In this document: positions 1 to 11,139 of the stretch, piece after piece
Numbering within the stretch: position 1 is the first letter of the stretch
Layout of the letters: each line of letters starts with the position of its first letter
NCBI GenBank assembly: GCA_012934845.2
Contig: WNNJ02003518.1
Location: 1-64,000, forward strand
DNA: 64,000 bases
Direction of reading: 5' to 3'
Source of the DNA: Pomphorhynchus laevis
Lineage: Eukaryota; Acanthocephala; Palaeacanthocephala; Echinorhynchida; Pomphorhynchidae
Notes under the pieces: generated by a model
Told to the model about the DNA's origin: nothing
What the model saw: the letters and a program-made list of their open reading frames with translations, nothing else
Database searches by the model: none
Position numbers and translations under genes: made by a program

Positions 1-379
1 GAATTATAAAAATTAATAGCATTTGCTTACAAAATAATTGTAAGCAATATTTATGTAACTCCATTGTTCATTTGCTCATTGTTCATTTGCCAGTCCTCCT
101 CTGCATCCAGCAGTGGGAGGGATCTGGCACTGATGATTATTGTGATGACGAAACGGCATTCGTCATTCTTTCGCGTCGGGCTTACATGTATTTCAAAAAT
201 TAATAAGTTTATAAATTGATTGATAAAAATATAATGCCTTTTATTTTATAATGCCTTTTATTTTATTTATTATTATTTTGTAATGCTTTTCATTTTACAT
301 TATATTACTTTTGGGTTTTATAACTTTCAGATATATAAATAAATGGTTTTACTTAAATCATTTATTTCTAAAATTATTA
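1..379. other. AT-rich stretch without a gene
   Basis: I see no coding region. Around 230-300 a short phrase (taatgccttttatttta) is repeated imperfectly about three times, giving a small low-complexity patch. Positions 130-164 superficially recall a hammerhead ribozyme core; this is treated under rejected observations. Confidence 0.6.
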
Positions 380-1310
380 CACAATTATTACAATAAGTTT
401 ATAAATGGGAAATCATGACGAAGATCAGATTGATAATCTTCTGCAATCCCCTGGGCGACCTCCAAAAGACAGGCTGCGTTGCCTCGTTGCACCGCATAGC
501 TCAATCTATGTGAGAGAAATCTCGATGCTCTCCGATCGCCTGTAGCGGCAATTAGCTTCTTCCCTAGAGATTCCAGGAAGCTGAACGTAATCGACCCGCC
601 TGCCTCTATTGTCTAGATCGCCAATGGGACAAAAGTGTATTGGAACGCATCGATACCCCTGTATTTGTCCAGCTTCCGATTCTCGGCCACTCTCGCCACC
701 TCGCCCGGCGCACAGACCGCGTTGAACAAATTACTAGCCGCAAGTGTGTTGGGACAAGTAAAGTCCCATACAAGTAGGCTTCCACTTTCCCAAAGGACTA
801 ATGAAGCGCCATCCGGTCTTTTCCCGTCAACTCTGCACAGTCCAACTGATTCTAGGCGGGACGGGACACCGGCCGTCATCAGAGCACTACGAATAAGAGC
901 ATTGACTGCACTGTGGCGGTTGTGTCGAGACACTGTCTTCGAGCAATCAAGACCGTGTGTGCCTGATACATCGGTTGTGACCCCGCACTCGAAATGAACG
1001 GGAGTAAAAATTTACATCCGAGGTGTAGGGCTGTTGCCAGACACAATGAGCAGTCGTCCATTTTTGTACCTACCGAGGCGATCGGTAGGACATCCAGAAA
1101 TGCGCCAGACAATTTGGTTGCTGCCTAAAGTAATCGGGCTCGATCTTTAGGGCAGTCACAGGAAGCAATCAGGCCGTGGAGATGGGTATCAAACAGGGAC
1201 GCTGTCCAACGTTTTTGTATGGTTGTATCCGTTGGAACTGGCAGGTCAAACGTAGAGATCCAACAATCCTATGCCGACCGATAATTTGAGTCGTTAATGC
1301 CTGAGCATCC
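380..1310 (-). pseudogene. C-terminal nuclease-like domain of a retroelement polyprotein (family F7), broken
   Basis: Read on the minus strand from about 1310 downward, this is the end of a retroelement protein. In order: a segment with SGAFLDVLPIASVGTKMDD (~1060-1112), a Cys/His stretch with CGV..THGLDC (~930-990), RHNRH followed by the core DGKRPDGASLVLW and LVWDFTCPNT (~750-860), then a tail with LSYAVQRGNAA (~450-500). From memory of the family, this RPDG...WD block ends RT polyproteins common in marine invertebrates and looks like a PD-(D/E)XK nuclease; that function is inference. The copy is dead: the frame shifts near 960-1000 and there is an in-frame TAG at 613-615, with homologous sequence continuing beyond both. 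The RT part is missing, so it is 5'-truncated, as LINE-type insertions often are. Confidence 0.75.
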
Positions 1311-1438
1311 CACGATATAATCGGGCAGAATCATTTATTTGTAATTTTTAATCGTAGCTAAGTTAGCGAAAAATTAACAAATATTTTTACTTGCTAGGCA
1401 CTTCATTATTCATCGTTACAGATAAATGGTTGCAAATA

Positions 1439-1544
1439 GTTGATACTGATCTATTATTGATAAATAATTATTGGAGCTGGATCAAAGAAAAGAGGAAATT
1501 TTTTATTGATATTTCGCTAGTTCTGTTAGCATCTTCAGAAAATT
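1439..1544. repeat. Dispersed ~106-bp repeat, copy 1
   Basis: About 90% identical by eye to 12252-12358, same orientation (begins gttgatactgatctattatt, ends cttcagaaaatta). It does not resemble the LINE, PLE or LTR sequences elsewhere in the window. The flanks of the two copies are unrelated, so it behaves like a small interspersed repeat of unknown type. Confidence 0.7.
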
Positions 1545-2235
1545 AGTTTATTTATTTATAAAGTTAACATGACAAGCAGACGAATAAACAATAATAAATA
1601 TAGGTACATGACAGGATTGAGAGTTAATCTAAAGGAAAGATGCAGCTACTCCAAGTCAGATAATAGATAATGATAACATATAATATTTTTAGCGCTTCGA
1701 GATCTTAATTCAAACAATCTCCCTCCATAGTTATTCGTCAAACAGGTCTGGCCAAATCAGTTGTTCAAGCGATTTCTTTTCTATATTTGTCGGAGAGACC
1801 TCTCTCTATCTAAAAAGCATATCAAATCGGCAGTATCCACAACTTTAAGTTTATATAAGGAATTAAGCAAATTTCTTTTTTTGTTTATTTTTGACAATTA
1901 AAATGCCCAGTTTGCTATTTTTTTAGGTATTTCCAATATAATCCTTTAGAAAAAAACTTCTAACATCCAAAAAGCAAGAATAAATCCTTCAGATTTCCAT
2001 GAATGCATTTGAATTAAATTAATTAAAGAACGCATACATATAACCAGGAGGACTTAATCAGGAGGACTATTTCTTGAGTAAAAAGAAAGACCATAGCAAC
2101 ATAACGTTGTGTCTATATTAATATAATCACATTTATTTTAGCAATGTATCTGCTGGCCTTAGAGGCCAATGTTAACCCCCTTTTTTGAAAAGTTTTTTGC
2201 AAGACTTAAGTATTTCATTTCATATGTGATAGATT
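1545..2235. other. AT-rich stretch without a gene
   Basis: No reading frame or repeat that I can assign. An imperfect direct repeat (accaggaggacttaatcaggaggact) lies near 2043-2068. Confidence 0.6.
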
Positions 2236-2239
2236 GGCC

Positions 2240-2895
2240 GAAAAATGGCTTCCTAATATTCCAAGGTGTTTACCAGCCTTCAGGCCCATGAAACTCTGCT
2301 TTTTAAGTGCTTTTGTCTTCTTGCATTGGTAGAATAAGTATTTACATTTTTCTCACTTAAATAGAGACCTAACTTTTTAGCCCTATCCGATATCACGGCA
2401 ATCGTTTTGCTCGTTAGTCTCCTCATTTTACAAACATTCATTGTCTTGCGAAAACATGAAGAGATATCGTTCGCGAAAACTGTAATATGAATGTTCTCAT
2501 TATTAAGATCTTTCGTAAGTTGTAGCGTACTTAAAAGAAACAAAATCGGAGAGAGGTGAGCCCTGAGGCATCCTTTTTGGCAAAAAAACGATATGTACCA
2601 TCCGAGTCTTAGGTTTGGCCGAACGGTTGAGAACTGCCATAATAATTCTGTTGTGTAACGGTTGCGGAATATAGTATTATCTAAGAGCATTGAATATAGC
2701 TGAGTGTGATATATTATTAAAGACTGTCGAGAAGTCTAACGAAGATAAAATAATACCCGTGTTTTTACACGTCATAAATTTTTCTATCGAACCTACAGAT
2801 TGCGTAGAATTCATCTTTTCACGAAACCCACGTTATTCGGGGGAATTAAGTTTTCGCTTTCACAATAGTTCCTTAAAACCTTAGCCAGAGCTCTC
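2240..2895 (-). pseudogene. LINE reverse-transcriptase palm fragment (family F9), broken
   Basis: On the minus strand, 2890-2690 reads an RT motif A region (SLDFSTVFNNISHSAIFNAL). In another frame, 2690-2280 continues with LSPILF (motif B end, normally preceded by GVPQGS, here degraded), VFANDISS in place of the FADDI box of motif C, and KKLGLYLSEKN downstream. This order is that of R1/I/Jockey-type non-LTR elements; the clade cannot be fixed from so short a piece. At least one frameshift separates the two parts. Endonuclease and 3' end are missing. It is the only copy of this family in the window. Confidence 0.7.
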
Positions 2896-3040
2896 TCTAA
2901 AATCATTAATATTCTATTGGAAATCGTTATATGTCTGTCATCCTTAATGGAATAAATTCGTCTTGATTTTAGAATATAAAATAATTGTTCTTTGCCAAAT
3001 ATCTCTTAAACTTTCCATGTAAATTTAAAAAATTTATATA

Positions 3041-3073
3041 TTTTTAAAAAATTTGGTTTCTGATATACATACA
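3041..3073 (+). other. 5'-terminal motif shared with F6 elements
   Basis: The string aaatttggtttctRataWacataca recurs at 22050-22077 (+) and 56329-56358 (-). In both of those places it precedes the Cys-rich ORF1 of family F6, so here it probably marks the 5' end of an F6 element that continues only as the minisatellite and hairpin that follow. Confidence 0.55.
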
Positions 3074-3251
3074 ATTATTCCTGTCAGTTCCAGATTATTC
3101 CTGTCAGTTCCAGATTATTCCTGTCAGTTCCAGATTATTCCTGTCAGTTCCAAATTATTCCTGTCAGTTCCAGATTATTCCTGTCAGTTCCAGATTATTC
3201 CTGTCAGTTCCAGATTATTCCTATCAGTTCCAGATTATTCCTGTCAGTTCC
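3074..3251 (+). repeat. 20-bp minisatellite, ~8.9 copies
   Basis: The unit attattcctgtcagttccag is repeated eight times in full and once for 18 bases, with rare single-base variants (caa for cag; ctatcag for ctgtcag). The array runs straight into the hairpin at 3249-3269. The slot between the 5' motif and the hairpin is the same as at 56.3 kb, where the unit is 19 bp and unrelated in sequence. The repetitive peptide this array can encode is an accident of composition. Confidence 0.95.
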
Positions 3252-3269
3252 GCTCGCTACGCTCGCGGA
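3249..3269 (+). other. GC-rich hairpin at the end of the minisatellite
   Basis: A 5-bp stem TCCGC/GCGGA closes an 11-base loop TCGCTACGCTC. The hairpin at 56056-56080 (minus strand) has a different 7-bp stem, CGTCGGT/ACCGACG, but nearly the same 11-base loop, TCGTTTCGCTC. The conserved loop on a changed stem suggests a maintained element. Confidence 0.6.
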
Positions 3270-3296
3270 TTGAGCTCAATCTATCGATAAAAGGTT

Positions 3297-4590
3297 ATGC
3301 CTAAAAAAGCGCGATCTTAGATCCCTGTTCCTGATCAACAATCTTCCACATCTAAATGCAATGATGGTTATACCAGCTTTGAAGTTGGATGCGATTCCAA
3401 AGATTGCGATGTATGGACACTTGTTCGTGTTAAAATATCCGACCACTCAGTGTATAAACTTAAACATTTCATTGCGGTTTTTGTACATCAGTACGACTAC
3501 TACAGTTATCCTGCTCATCTACTCCTGTATCACACACTACCACTCAGACCAATGCTGTTTTAGATGTTTCCCTCGCATCAACACCTGACTTCGCATCATA
3601 TAATCCCATTATTGAACCTACTCTCTCATACACTCCTCGTTCAACTACGTACCAAACTTCCATTAATCTTTCTCATTCTAACAATGCTAACGGCAAAGCT
3701 TTTCATCTCGTACCTCCTCTTTCCTATTCCTCCCCCAATCTAAATAAATCTCAAACTTCTTTATTCTCCTCACGAACTCCTTACTCGACCCCCCCCTGTA
3801 TCACCTCTCAATAATTTACACCCTTCCATCAAAATCATTTCCAGTAACATTTCCGATCAACTAATTCAACACTCCATTCCTGTCACTCATGCCCCAACCT
3901 ATTTTAATTCTCCTTACTCTACCTCCCACGTAACACTTCCCAATAAGTTACATCCTTCATTTAAAATCATATCCAGTCACATCTCTGATCAACCGATTCA
4001 ACACCCCGCTCCTGTCACACTTGCTCCAACCAATATTAATTCTTTATCAAGCACCCCTGTCATTTCCACTTCTATCTGCTCATCTACCTCGACTCCAACC
4101 AGCTCTGTCCGTCCACCACTTCCACGAAATCGTTTTCCTTCGCGCGATCGCTGTATAATCATATCAAACTTAAAACTTTCCGAATCTGCTTCTCCACAAT
4201 CTCGCCTCGATGATGATGTATCTGCTTTCAGGTCTATCCTAGCAACCATTCTTCCTGATGATAACCCATCACTCTTCAATAATATCGCCCCTGTATCCTT
4301 TATTCGTTTAAACAAATCCACTAAATCAAATCATCTCAGTCCTCCACTCTTAAAAATCGTTTTCCGACATAGTTCACATGCCTCTTCGGTACTCTCCCAA
4401 CGTTTTTAACTTCTTACCACTTCATCTACTTGCCGTATCTTTCCTGACCGCTCCCCTTCTGATATTGCCCAGCTCAATTTAGCTCGCATTGAAAAACATC
4501 GACGTGAAACAAACGGCGAGTCATCCTTATCTATACGTAAAATCACGGAAATTTTCACGTTCTTCACACAAGGCCAAAAATTCGATGGCG
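3297..4590 (+). pseudogene. LINE F1 N-terminal region: PHD-like finger, linker, RRM-like segment
   Basis: From the ATG at 3297 the frame gives MPKKARS, an early stop, then a Cys pattern with GCDSKDCDVWT (~3390-3430) that resembles the PHD-like finger of some CR1/L2 ORF1 proteins. A Pro/Ser/Thr-rich linker (~3600-4130) follows. The segment ~4140-4560 contains SPPLLKIVF, IFPDRSPSD and RRETNGESSLSIRK, the layout of the RRM-like ORF1 domain of CR1/L2 LINEs. The sequence passes without an obvious gap into the endonuclease, so the ancestral element may have had one fused ORF; that is inference. Several stops and frameshifts are present. Confidence 0.6.
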
Positions 4591-7490
4591 TCCCATCTCT
4601 CCCCCTTGTCTTCTTCGCTAGTCGATCTCGCTCCTAAGCATACTTTTCGTCTTAGTCTATTCAATACTCGCTCCATTCTTCATAAAGCTGATATGCTTCT
4701 CGAAATCTTCGATCAATTATCTATCGATATTCTCTGCATTACCGAATCCTGGCACACTGACTCCAACGATCTTGCTATTCGTCGTCTATGTCGCTCTGGT
4801 TGTTCTCTAGTTGAATCAGCTCGTCAAATTACATCTCATACATCTACTGCGTCTAACCGTGGCGGTATTGTTGCCATTGCTCGTCACCCAATGTCTTTAC
4901 GTAAAATCAACGTTAACATCCGTTACACTCGTTCGAATTACTCATATGCAGATTATCAACGCCTTTCCCTCTGGAACTTGTGATTGTATACCGTCCAGGT
5001 TCAGTTGCCCCATCACGTATCTTCTTTAACGACCTTGCAGATCTAATGTCTCACTGTTCATTGTCTTATACTCCTTCTTTTGTTCTCGGTGACTTTAGCA
5101 TTCGTCTTGATCGCCCGTCTGACTCTGACTCTATCACTTTAACTAATCTTTTTTCTGATTTTAACTATAAATTACTTTCAACAAGCCCAACTCATATTCT
5201 CGGCGGTGCTCTCGACATCATTGCTGTTCCTAACTGCTTCAATGACTATACCTCCTTGTCAATTACTGATCCTGGTTTGTCCGATCATTTCCTTGTCACT
5301 CTTACTCTTACTCGTCCCCATCCTCCTTCTCCGCCTTTACCATTATCTACACCTAGTCGACCCTGGAAGCTTCTCGATATCCCTATTCTCTGCACATCCT
5401 TACTCAATTCTTCACTCTTTTCACTTCCTCTTAACTATCTCTCTCCCGATGATCTCTGCATTCTGTTTGATTCTGAACTTACGTCGATCCTCAATAACCT
5501 TCTACCTAGTCGACTTCGACGTTCCCAGCGCTTGCGCCATGCTCCCTGGTTCGATTCTGACTGTAGTCTTTCTAAGCGTCGACTCCGTCACTCTTTTCGT
5601 ATGTATAAACGCTTTCTTAAACGTTCACCCAACTCACTCCCTCCAAATCTTCGTGATTCCTACTTTTCTCAACGCCGTTCACATCTCATTCTTATACGTA
5701 CTAAACGTACTCTCTTTTGGCGAAATCAACTCGAGTCATCTTCCAACTCGAAATCTCATTGGAAAATCTTAAACTCAATTCTTTCACGATCATCTACCCC
5801 TTGTAATATAAATCCTGATGAATTTTCTTCTTATCTACAAACTAAGCTATCTAATTTACTTTCCCTACTACCCATAGCCCCCTTGTACCACTCTTATCTT
5901 TAAATACTTCCCTCCCAGAACTATTCCACCTTCTTCCCGTTTCGTCTGATGAAGTTTCTTCGGTTCTGCTGTCATTACCCAATAAAACCTCTCCTTCTGA
6001 CCCAATTCCCACTCACTGACTTAAAAATATCTGCACTTTTATCTTACCCTTCCTAACCACATTGTTCAACTCGTCCATCCGTAGCTGTACATTTCCTTCC
6101 ATCTGGAAATGCGCCACTGTTCGTCCTATCATCAAAAAGCAATCTCTCGACTCTTCACTACCATCTTCGTACCGTCCAATCTCACTTCTCCCAACCCTCT
6201 CTAAACTCCTTGAGCGTCTCGTTCTTAAGCAAGTTAATACATATCTCTATTCCTCTAACTTATTTCCTCCCTTCCAAGCCGCTTTTCGCTCTAATTACTC
6301 TACCGAAATTGCATGTCTTAAAGTTTATAACGACTTACTCATATCGCGCGATCATAAATTATGTAGTGTCATAGTTTCTCTTGATCTATCGTCTGCTTTT
6401 GACATCGTCGATCACTCGATTCTTCTCCATCGCCTTCGTCATGATTATGGCTTCTTTTACCCACTGTATCATGGTTTTCTTCATATCTATCAAACCGTAC
6501 ATTTCGCGTATATTCTAACTCTTCTCTCTCCCATCCTTCGTCCATTCCGTCCGGTGTTCCGCAAGGCTCCGTATTAGGCCCTATACTTTTCTCTCTTCTT
6601 CTTGGTGATTTGTCTTCGATTTCTCATAAATTTAACTTCCATGTTATGCAATATGCTGATGACATTCTCATCTATGCTCATGCACCTGTTTATCGTATTC
6701 GCGATCTTAGTGTTTCTGCTTCCGACTGTCTTGTCTCAATTTCCAATCATCTTTCTTCCCTTCGCCTTTCTCTGAATCCTGATAAATCCAAAATTATGTG
6801 GATCCTACCTCGACGCCTCGGCTTCGAACCTCCCTCCGTATCATTAAATTCTAAAATTCTTCCTATCGTTGATAATCTCGTTTTCCTAGGCTTCCATTTG
6901 ACAACCGACTTTCACTTAAACCTTTCGTTAGAGATAAAGTACGCTCATCTACCTTGATACTCCGCAACCTCCGTCAAGTTCGTAGATTGATCGATTTCCC
7001 TTCTTGTAGGACTCTCATATCATCTCTCCTTTTTTCTAGACTCGATTATTGTCTTAGTCTATTTTCCAACTCACCTAAATCCACTCTTCTTCCCCTACAA
7101 CGCATCGTCAACGCAGCTGTCCGAATTCTCCTCCGTCTTCGTCGTTTTGATCATACATCCTACCATCTTGCTCCTCTCGATTTGCCTACAATTTATTGTC
7201 GTGTTCAAATTCGTCTTCTTATCGTTGCTTTCCGCCTTGTAACTTTTCATACCCTTTCATTTCTCAACCTTCCTTTTCTTGATAATTCTCGTCCTGTTTA
7301 CTGCTCCTTGCGTTCCTGTAATTCCCTTCTTTTACATGTCCCAAACTACTCTACCTCCTTTGGACTCCGCTCCTTCCTGGTGGCTGCTCCTCTATCGTGG
7401 AATCATCTGCCCATTCATATACGCCAATCAACTTCCCTGCAGTGCTTCAAACGACAAATCCGATCCCATCTGAACAATTTAACTGCTTGA
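4588..7490 (+). pseudogene. LINE F1 ORF2: AP-like endonuclease plus reverse transcriptase, broken
   Basis: The endonuclease shows FNTRSILHKAD, LCITESWH, VIVYRPGS, GDFSIRLDRP (GDFN in the intact copy) and SDHFLVTL (~4650-5310), the conserved blocks of the AP endonuclease of non-LTR elements. A linker (~5330-5900) leads to the RT: LDLSSAFDIVDH (motif A, ~6380-6420), YADDILIYAHA (motif C, ~6650-6690), and GFHLTTDFHL downstream; motif B is blurred by a frameshift near 6450-6550. The C-terminal region ends with RSHLNNLTA at 7490. The open blocks are 4489-4983, 4980-5903, 6062-6577, 6610-6957 and 6954-7490. Confidence 0.85.
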
Positions 7491-7565
7491 CTTTCTCATT
7501 TTTGTTTGTGGACTTGTAATCGTACAGCTTGTACGCATTTGCCACATTAAATAAATTTGTATTAT

Positions 7566-7804
7566 TATATCCTGCTCTAGAATACATTTCCTAAGCCATT
7601 TTTATTATATTTATTCAATAGTTTTAATACTGCTGGCGCCGATAATCCCTTTAAAGAAATTTTAGCTGTAGGAGGCCAGGCATTTCCAATATCTTTTTCG
7701 GTTATATCTAGTCTACGATTCTCGTTCACTTAACTCAAGGTTTGTATCGAAGGTAATTGAGGAAAGGTATTACCTAGATTCTTGGTATGATAGTCTACAA
7801 TACG
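7566..7804. other. Unassigned spacer
   Basis: No gene or repeat recognised between the tail of F1 and the F2 fragment. Confidence 0.5.
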
Positions 7805-8205
7805 TCGCCCTTGGAGAAATCTTGACCTCTCCCTTCTCCGCTCTGCCTTACTCAAATCATCTCTATCATTACCCACAATAACATATTCATCTCCTCACGA
7901 TCTCGCCTTTCTTTTCGACTCTGAACTCACATCCACTCTCGATATTCTCTTGCGCTTCAAGTCTCACCCACATCGTCGCATGCAACGTGCACCATGGTTT
8001 GACATCCAATGCCTACTATCAAAGCGTCGACTCCGCCATGCTTTTCGAGTCTATCACCGCTCTCTCAGACGTGATTTCCGCTCGATCACTCCGTCTTTCC
8101 GTGATTCCTATCTTGCTCTTCGCCGGTCTCATCTCAACCTAATACGTACCAAATGCAACTCCTTCTGGCAGCATAAAATCATCACTTCAACTATCCCAAA
8201 GAATA
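7805..8205 (+). pseudogene. LINE F2 internal fragment (endonuclease-RT linker)
   Basis: This matches the linker of F2 seen at 14920-15320 (+) and 41370-40970 (-): WRNLDLSLLRSALL, APWFDIQCLLSKRRLRHAF and RRSHLNLIRTKCNSFW. Neither the endonuclease core, the RT palm nor the 3' end is present. A LINE insertion would normally keep its 3' end, so this piece was probably cut by later insertion or deletion. Confidence 0.85.
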
Positions 8206-8209
8206 TAGA

Positions 8210-9064
8210 GATAAGTCTCAGTAGATTTCCTGTACACCGAGGTTAGAAATCTGGACTATGACGACTTTACTAAAACGTCGATAAACGAGATGCAATTCTC
8301 ATGCATGAAGTTCGCTGTTATCGTAGGGCATATTCAGATTCTTATCGAATTAATATAATTAAATGTCCGCTTATCTCTCAGTTTCATGTTGTCAAGATGC
8401 GAAAGTTAATCAGATCAAAGGCTGATTTAGTTACTATATATTGTATATATTGCACAAAGTTACATCAACGATCAGCCCACCCATACAGTGTAGAGATATA
8501 TACCTTAGCATGATATAGACAGCGTGCATGTGCACTAACAGTAATTAAGTAGCCGAAAATAAATGCAGGATGATCGACTTGATGTTTAAGGAAAGAGGCT
8601 ACACGGGCAATGATCTTAGAAACATGAAAAAGAAAGGCCCTAACAGAACACAACTACTATTGCGAAGCTCAGCTATTTTTAAGATCCATTTTATAAGCGA
8701 CGATTTCACAGACAAGGTGAATCGGTTAGCGATACATAGTAACCTTGATGTCAGCATAGTTCATGGGAATTCTAGAAACTTAGGAAAGAGACTAATTCGC
8801 AGTCGCTTTGATGAGGAGCCACCACCGTGCACGAGATCCTGCCCGATCTTTGACCACATAAGGAAACATAGCTACATAGGAGAAACAAAACGTCCGATTT
8901 CTGAATGGCTTGAGGAACATTTAAGAGCAGCACGAAACCCATCAGGGCTTCTTACACTAGCAATACATGTGCGGCACATTATTCACAACAACATCCAAAT
9001 GAGCAACCAAAGTGCAGTGCAAAGGTACTCTACCGAGCAAATAATGTTGTGTCGCAGAAACTAA
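8210..9064 (+). pseudogene. Canonical PLE: C-terminal GIY-YIG endonuclease fragment
   Basis: The open stretch 8570-9064 contains HSYIGETKRPISEWLEEHLRAA (abbreviated here to its core YIGETKRP and the EHL spacing), preceded by CTRSCPIFDH, which matches the C-terminal GIY-YIG domain of Penelope-type elements. The first GIY half is degraded. Upstream, 8225-8560 may be decayed PLE but I cannot confirm it. The PLE RT is absent, so this is a fragment. Confidence 0.6.
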
Positions 9065-9630
9065 TGGAGGCAATCTTAACATCGGGTGCAGATAGCGACA
9101 CCCCTGACGAAGCCGTAACGACGCGAAAACAGTTTTTCAAACAACACTTATCAAACTTCGGCTATGCAAAACACAAACCAATCATGTCAACTGCCAAATT
9201 GTCTAATATAGCACCAGAGCTCTCCCCTTGTGATATTAAAGATTTGTAAAAATCATTTAACCTATCTAATGTTAGCTTAATAAATGGGCAATCCATACCT
9301 ATTTCTTTTATTAACACCTGGGAAGAAAATTCAAGATTACTAGCGTTGTCGGCTGGGACTTCCTTCCTCGGGGCGAACTTGAAATTTTCGTGTTTCGACT
9401 GATGATCTAACATATCGTATTATCAGAAATATCACGGTTGGGTCATTGAGCCTTCAACTGTACGCCCCCTAATAAGTGCGTCTAAATAAAGCGTCTAAAT
9501 AATCACGAAAGAAGACCGTTCATGGGACCAGTATCTTGTTCCAATTGTGGTAAAAACCACCTATGTTGGTCTAAATGTGAAGCCTTTAAAACGATGTAAA
9601 TGAAAGTTTTCTAAAATTATTTGTACAATA
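9065..9630. other. Unrecognised open frames and a zinc-knuckle relic
   Basis: 9049-9249 (+) and 9162-9413 (-) overlap as open frames; neither resembles a family I know, and one must be a shadow of the other. At ~9535-9600 (+) the frame reads CSNCGKNHLCWSKC, a retroelement-type CCHC zinc knuckle, followed at once by a stop. Nothing around it identifies the parent element. Confidence 0.4.
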
Positions 9631-9870
9631 AATTAAAGATTAATTAACGACTATTATAGGCTAAATTGTAAGCAGACACGCGACTAAAGACTCTTATCAC
9701 TCATTTAGTAAGGCTGCATAGCATCCAAATCAAACTACAATCCAGTTAGATGAAATCATTAAGTTCATCGAATTCAAACAAGCTGAAAACATGAATAAGA
9801 TGGATACGATGATTGTCTCTTTGTTTGGTAGCCTTAAAATTTTTATGGATAGTAAATAATATACTTTATA
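9631..9870 (+). repeat. Two scraps of the Naiad-like PLE
   Basis: 9634-9656 (attaattaacgactattataggctaa) matches 23270-23293 inside the PLE ORF, and 9835-9868 (tttttatggatagtaaataatatactt) matches the stop-codon region at 25236-25265. They lie in the right order and orientation but only ~180 bp apart, against ~2 kb in the full element, so a large internal deletion is likely. Confidence 0.6.
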
Positions 9871-10355
9871 ATTCAATTAATAAAACAACAAGAGATCGAC
9901 CTTATTTGATATTTATCTGACCTAACTACTACCATAAGCATCATCAGAAATGTAAGTTAAAATACATATAATTTCACACATTATATATAAGGTAAAAATC
10001 GACTACGTTGCTGTCCTGGATTCATACTGCTGGATTCGATCAGTATATTTTAATTTAATAAAGACGTCTAATCGAATAAAGTTTTTCTGCGTTTTGATCA
10101 GTAAGATCTCCGATAAGATATCTGAAATTAAAAATAAGACAGCCAGAAAACAAACAAAATACTACAATAATTAATTTAAGTTATACCTCATTAATAAAAT
10201 TCAAGATCATAAGTCAAACCAAATGAGCCCTCTATTATTAATTTTTCTATCCAAAATTGTTCCCGTTTCCTCCTAATTTCCTTACTCCTGAATCCAAATT
10301 CTACAATTGTGTATTTGAAGTATAAAAGACCAAGGTGTATTTCATGTTACACTAC
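9871..10355. other. AT-rich spacer
   Basis: No gene or known repeat seen. Confidence 0.5.
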
Positions 10356-10359
10356 ACTT

Positions 10360-11110
10360 TCCGTCTCTCTTTTACATTTAACGTTGGATCTTCTGATATT
10401 AATAAGTATGCTCGGCGTATTAGATGTATCTCCTGCATATTGTAGACCGGAAATTGTGCATGTGCTAAATATGCGATGTTATAGCTAGTACAATCTGAGT
10501 TTGTAATTAAGATGTGTTACTTCACTTTTAAATGTTGAGATTAATTCTACTACATCACAGTATTTACATTTGGCTCGAGAACATTAATTGCATTGATAAT
10601 CAGAGAAGTTCAAGTTAGTTTTGTTTACTTCGGTCCACACTTGCTCCAGTGAGATTTTGCTACTGGCTCTGTAAAATAGCTGTGGTATCACTTTTTCATA
10701 TTTATCAGATCAAATACGTTTGCCATGTTGCGACCGATATCCTTAGTGCATTATGATATGGTAATATCCTTACCGTTTGCTTATCCTTTACTTTTATACT
10801 ATATAGTAGATCTGAATGTTTTACCATTTTAAACTTTCTAACTTATCGATATCTCTGTTTCTCCGTAGCCTCGTCTTAAGAGGTTAGCAATCAATTCTTA
10901 TATGCTAACGTATGGAGCATTGAATGCGCTGCTGATTTTTATTGCCCTTCGCGTTTCATTCTGAATTATCCCATTCTGTGTTAAACGATGATCTGCACTT
11001 TTTGAGTGTAGATACATTGAATTTGATTCCAGTGTTTTGTAAACAATTGTAGTGTATCGTTTCTTTCCAGGGATTACTTCTTTATTAACATTTACGTCCA
11101 AGAAATGAAC
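10360..11110 (-). pseudogene. Canonical PLE: RT end plus C-terminal GIY-YIG, decayed
   Basis: On the minus strand, 11101-10898 reads MDVNVNKEV...TTIVYKTLESNSMYLHSKS, the conserved FLDV...YRKPT...YLH..S block that closes the PLE reverse transcriptase. Further along (about 10455-10400) comes GLQYAGDTSNTPSILINI, the YIG half of a GIY-YIG domain. Endonuclease after RT is the ordinary Penelope order, unlike the Naiad-like element that starts 30 bp away at 11140. The frame between the two blocks is broken repeatedly. Confidence 0.6.
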
Positions 11111-11139
11111 CGAGTTATTTTAATCTCACGTAAATTTTA

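Larger units (their letters stand above)
3270..7565 (+). mobile_element. LINE F1 (L2/Crack-like), nearly full length, inactive
   Basis: This is the most complete 5' region of family F1 in the window. It spans an ORF1-type region, endonuclease, RT and 3' UTR, and ends in the 3' hairpin 7520-7536 (its outermost base changed to t) and the tail aaataaatttgtattatta. Compared by eye with the uninterrupted copy at 45.6-48.6 kb it has roughly six lesions, including an extra C in the run at ~4607, a lost T near 4930, a frameshift near 5890 and L-to-stop near 6018. The exact 5' end is unknown; I place it after the hairpin at 3269. Confidence 0.8.

Noticed and set aside
130-164. Hammerhead-like core: ctgatga, gaaac and a short stem III ending in cgtc
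   Set aside because: Stem III fits, but the sequences that should form stems I and II do not pair, so a ribozyme is not supported.
3074-3251. Repetitive protein encoded by the 20-bp array, or a CRISPR-like array
   Set aside because: The repeats are contiguous with no spacers, and the peptide is a by-product of the tandem repeat; the host is an animal.
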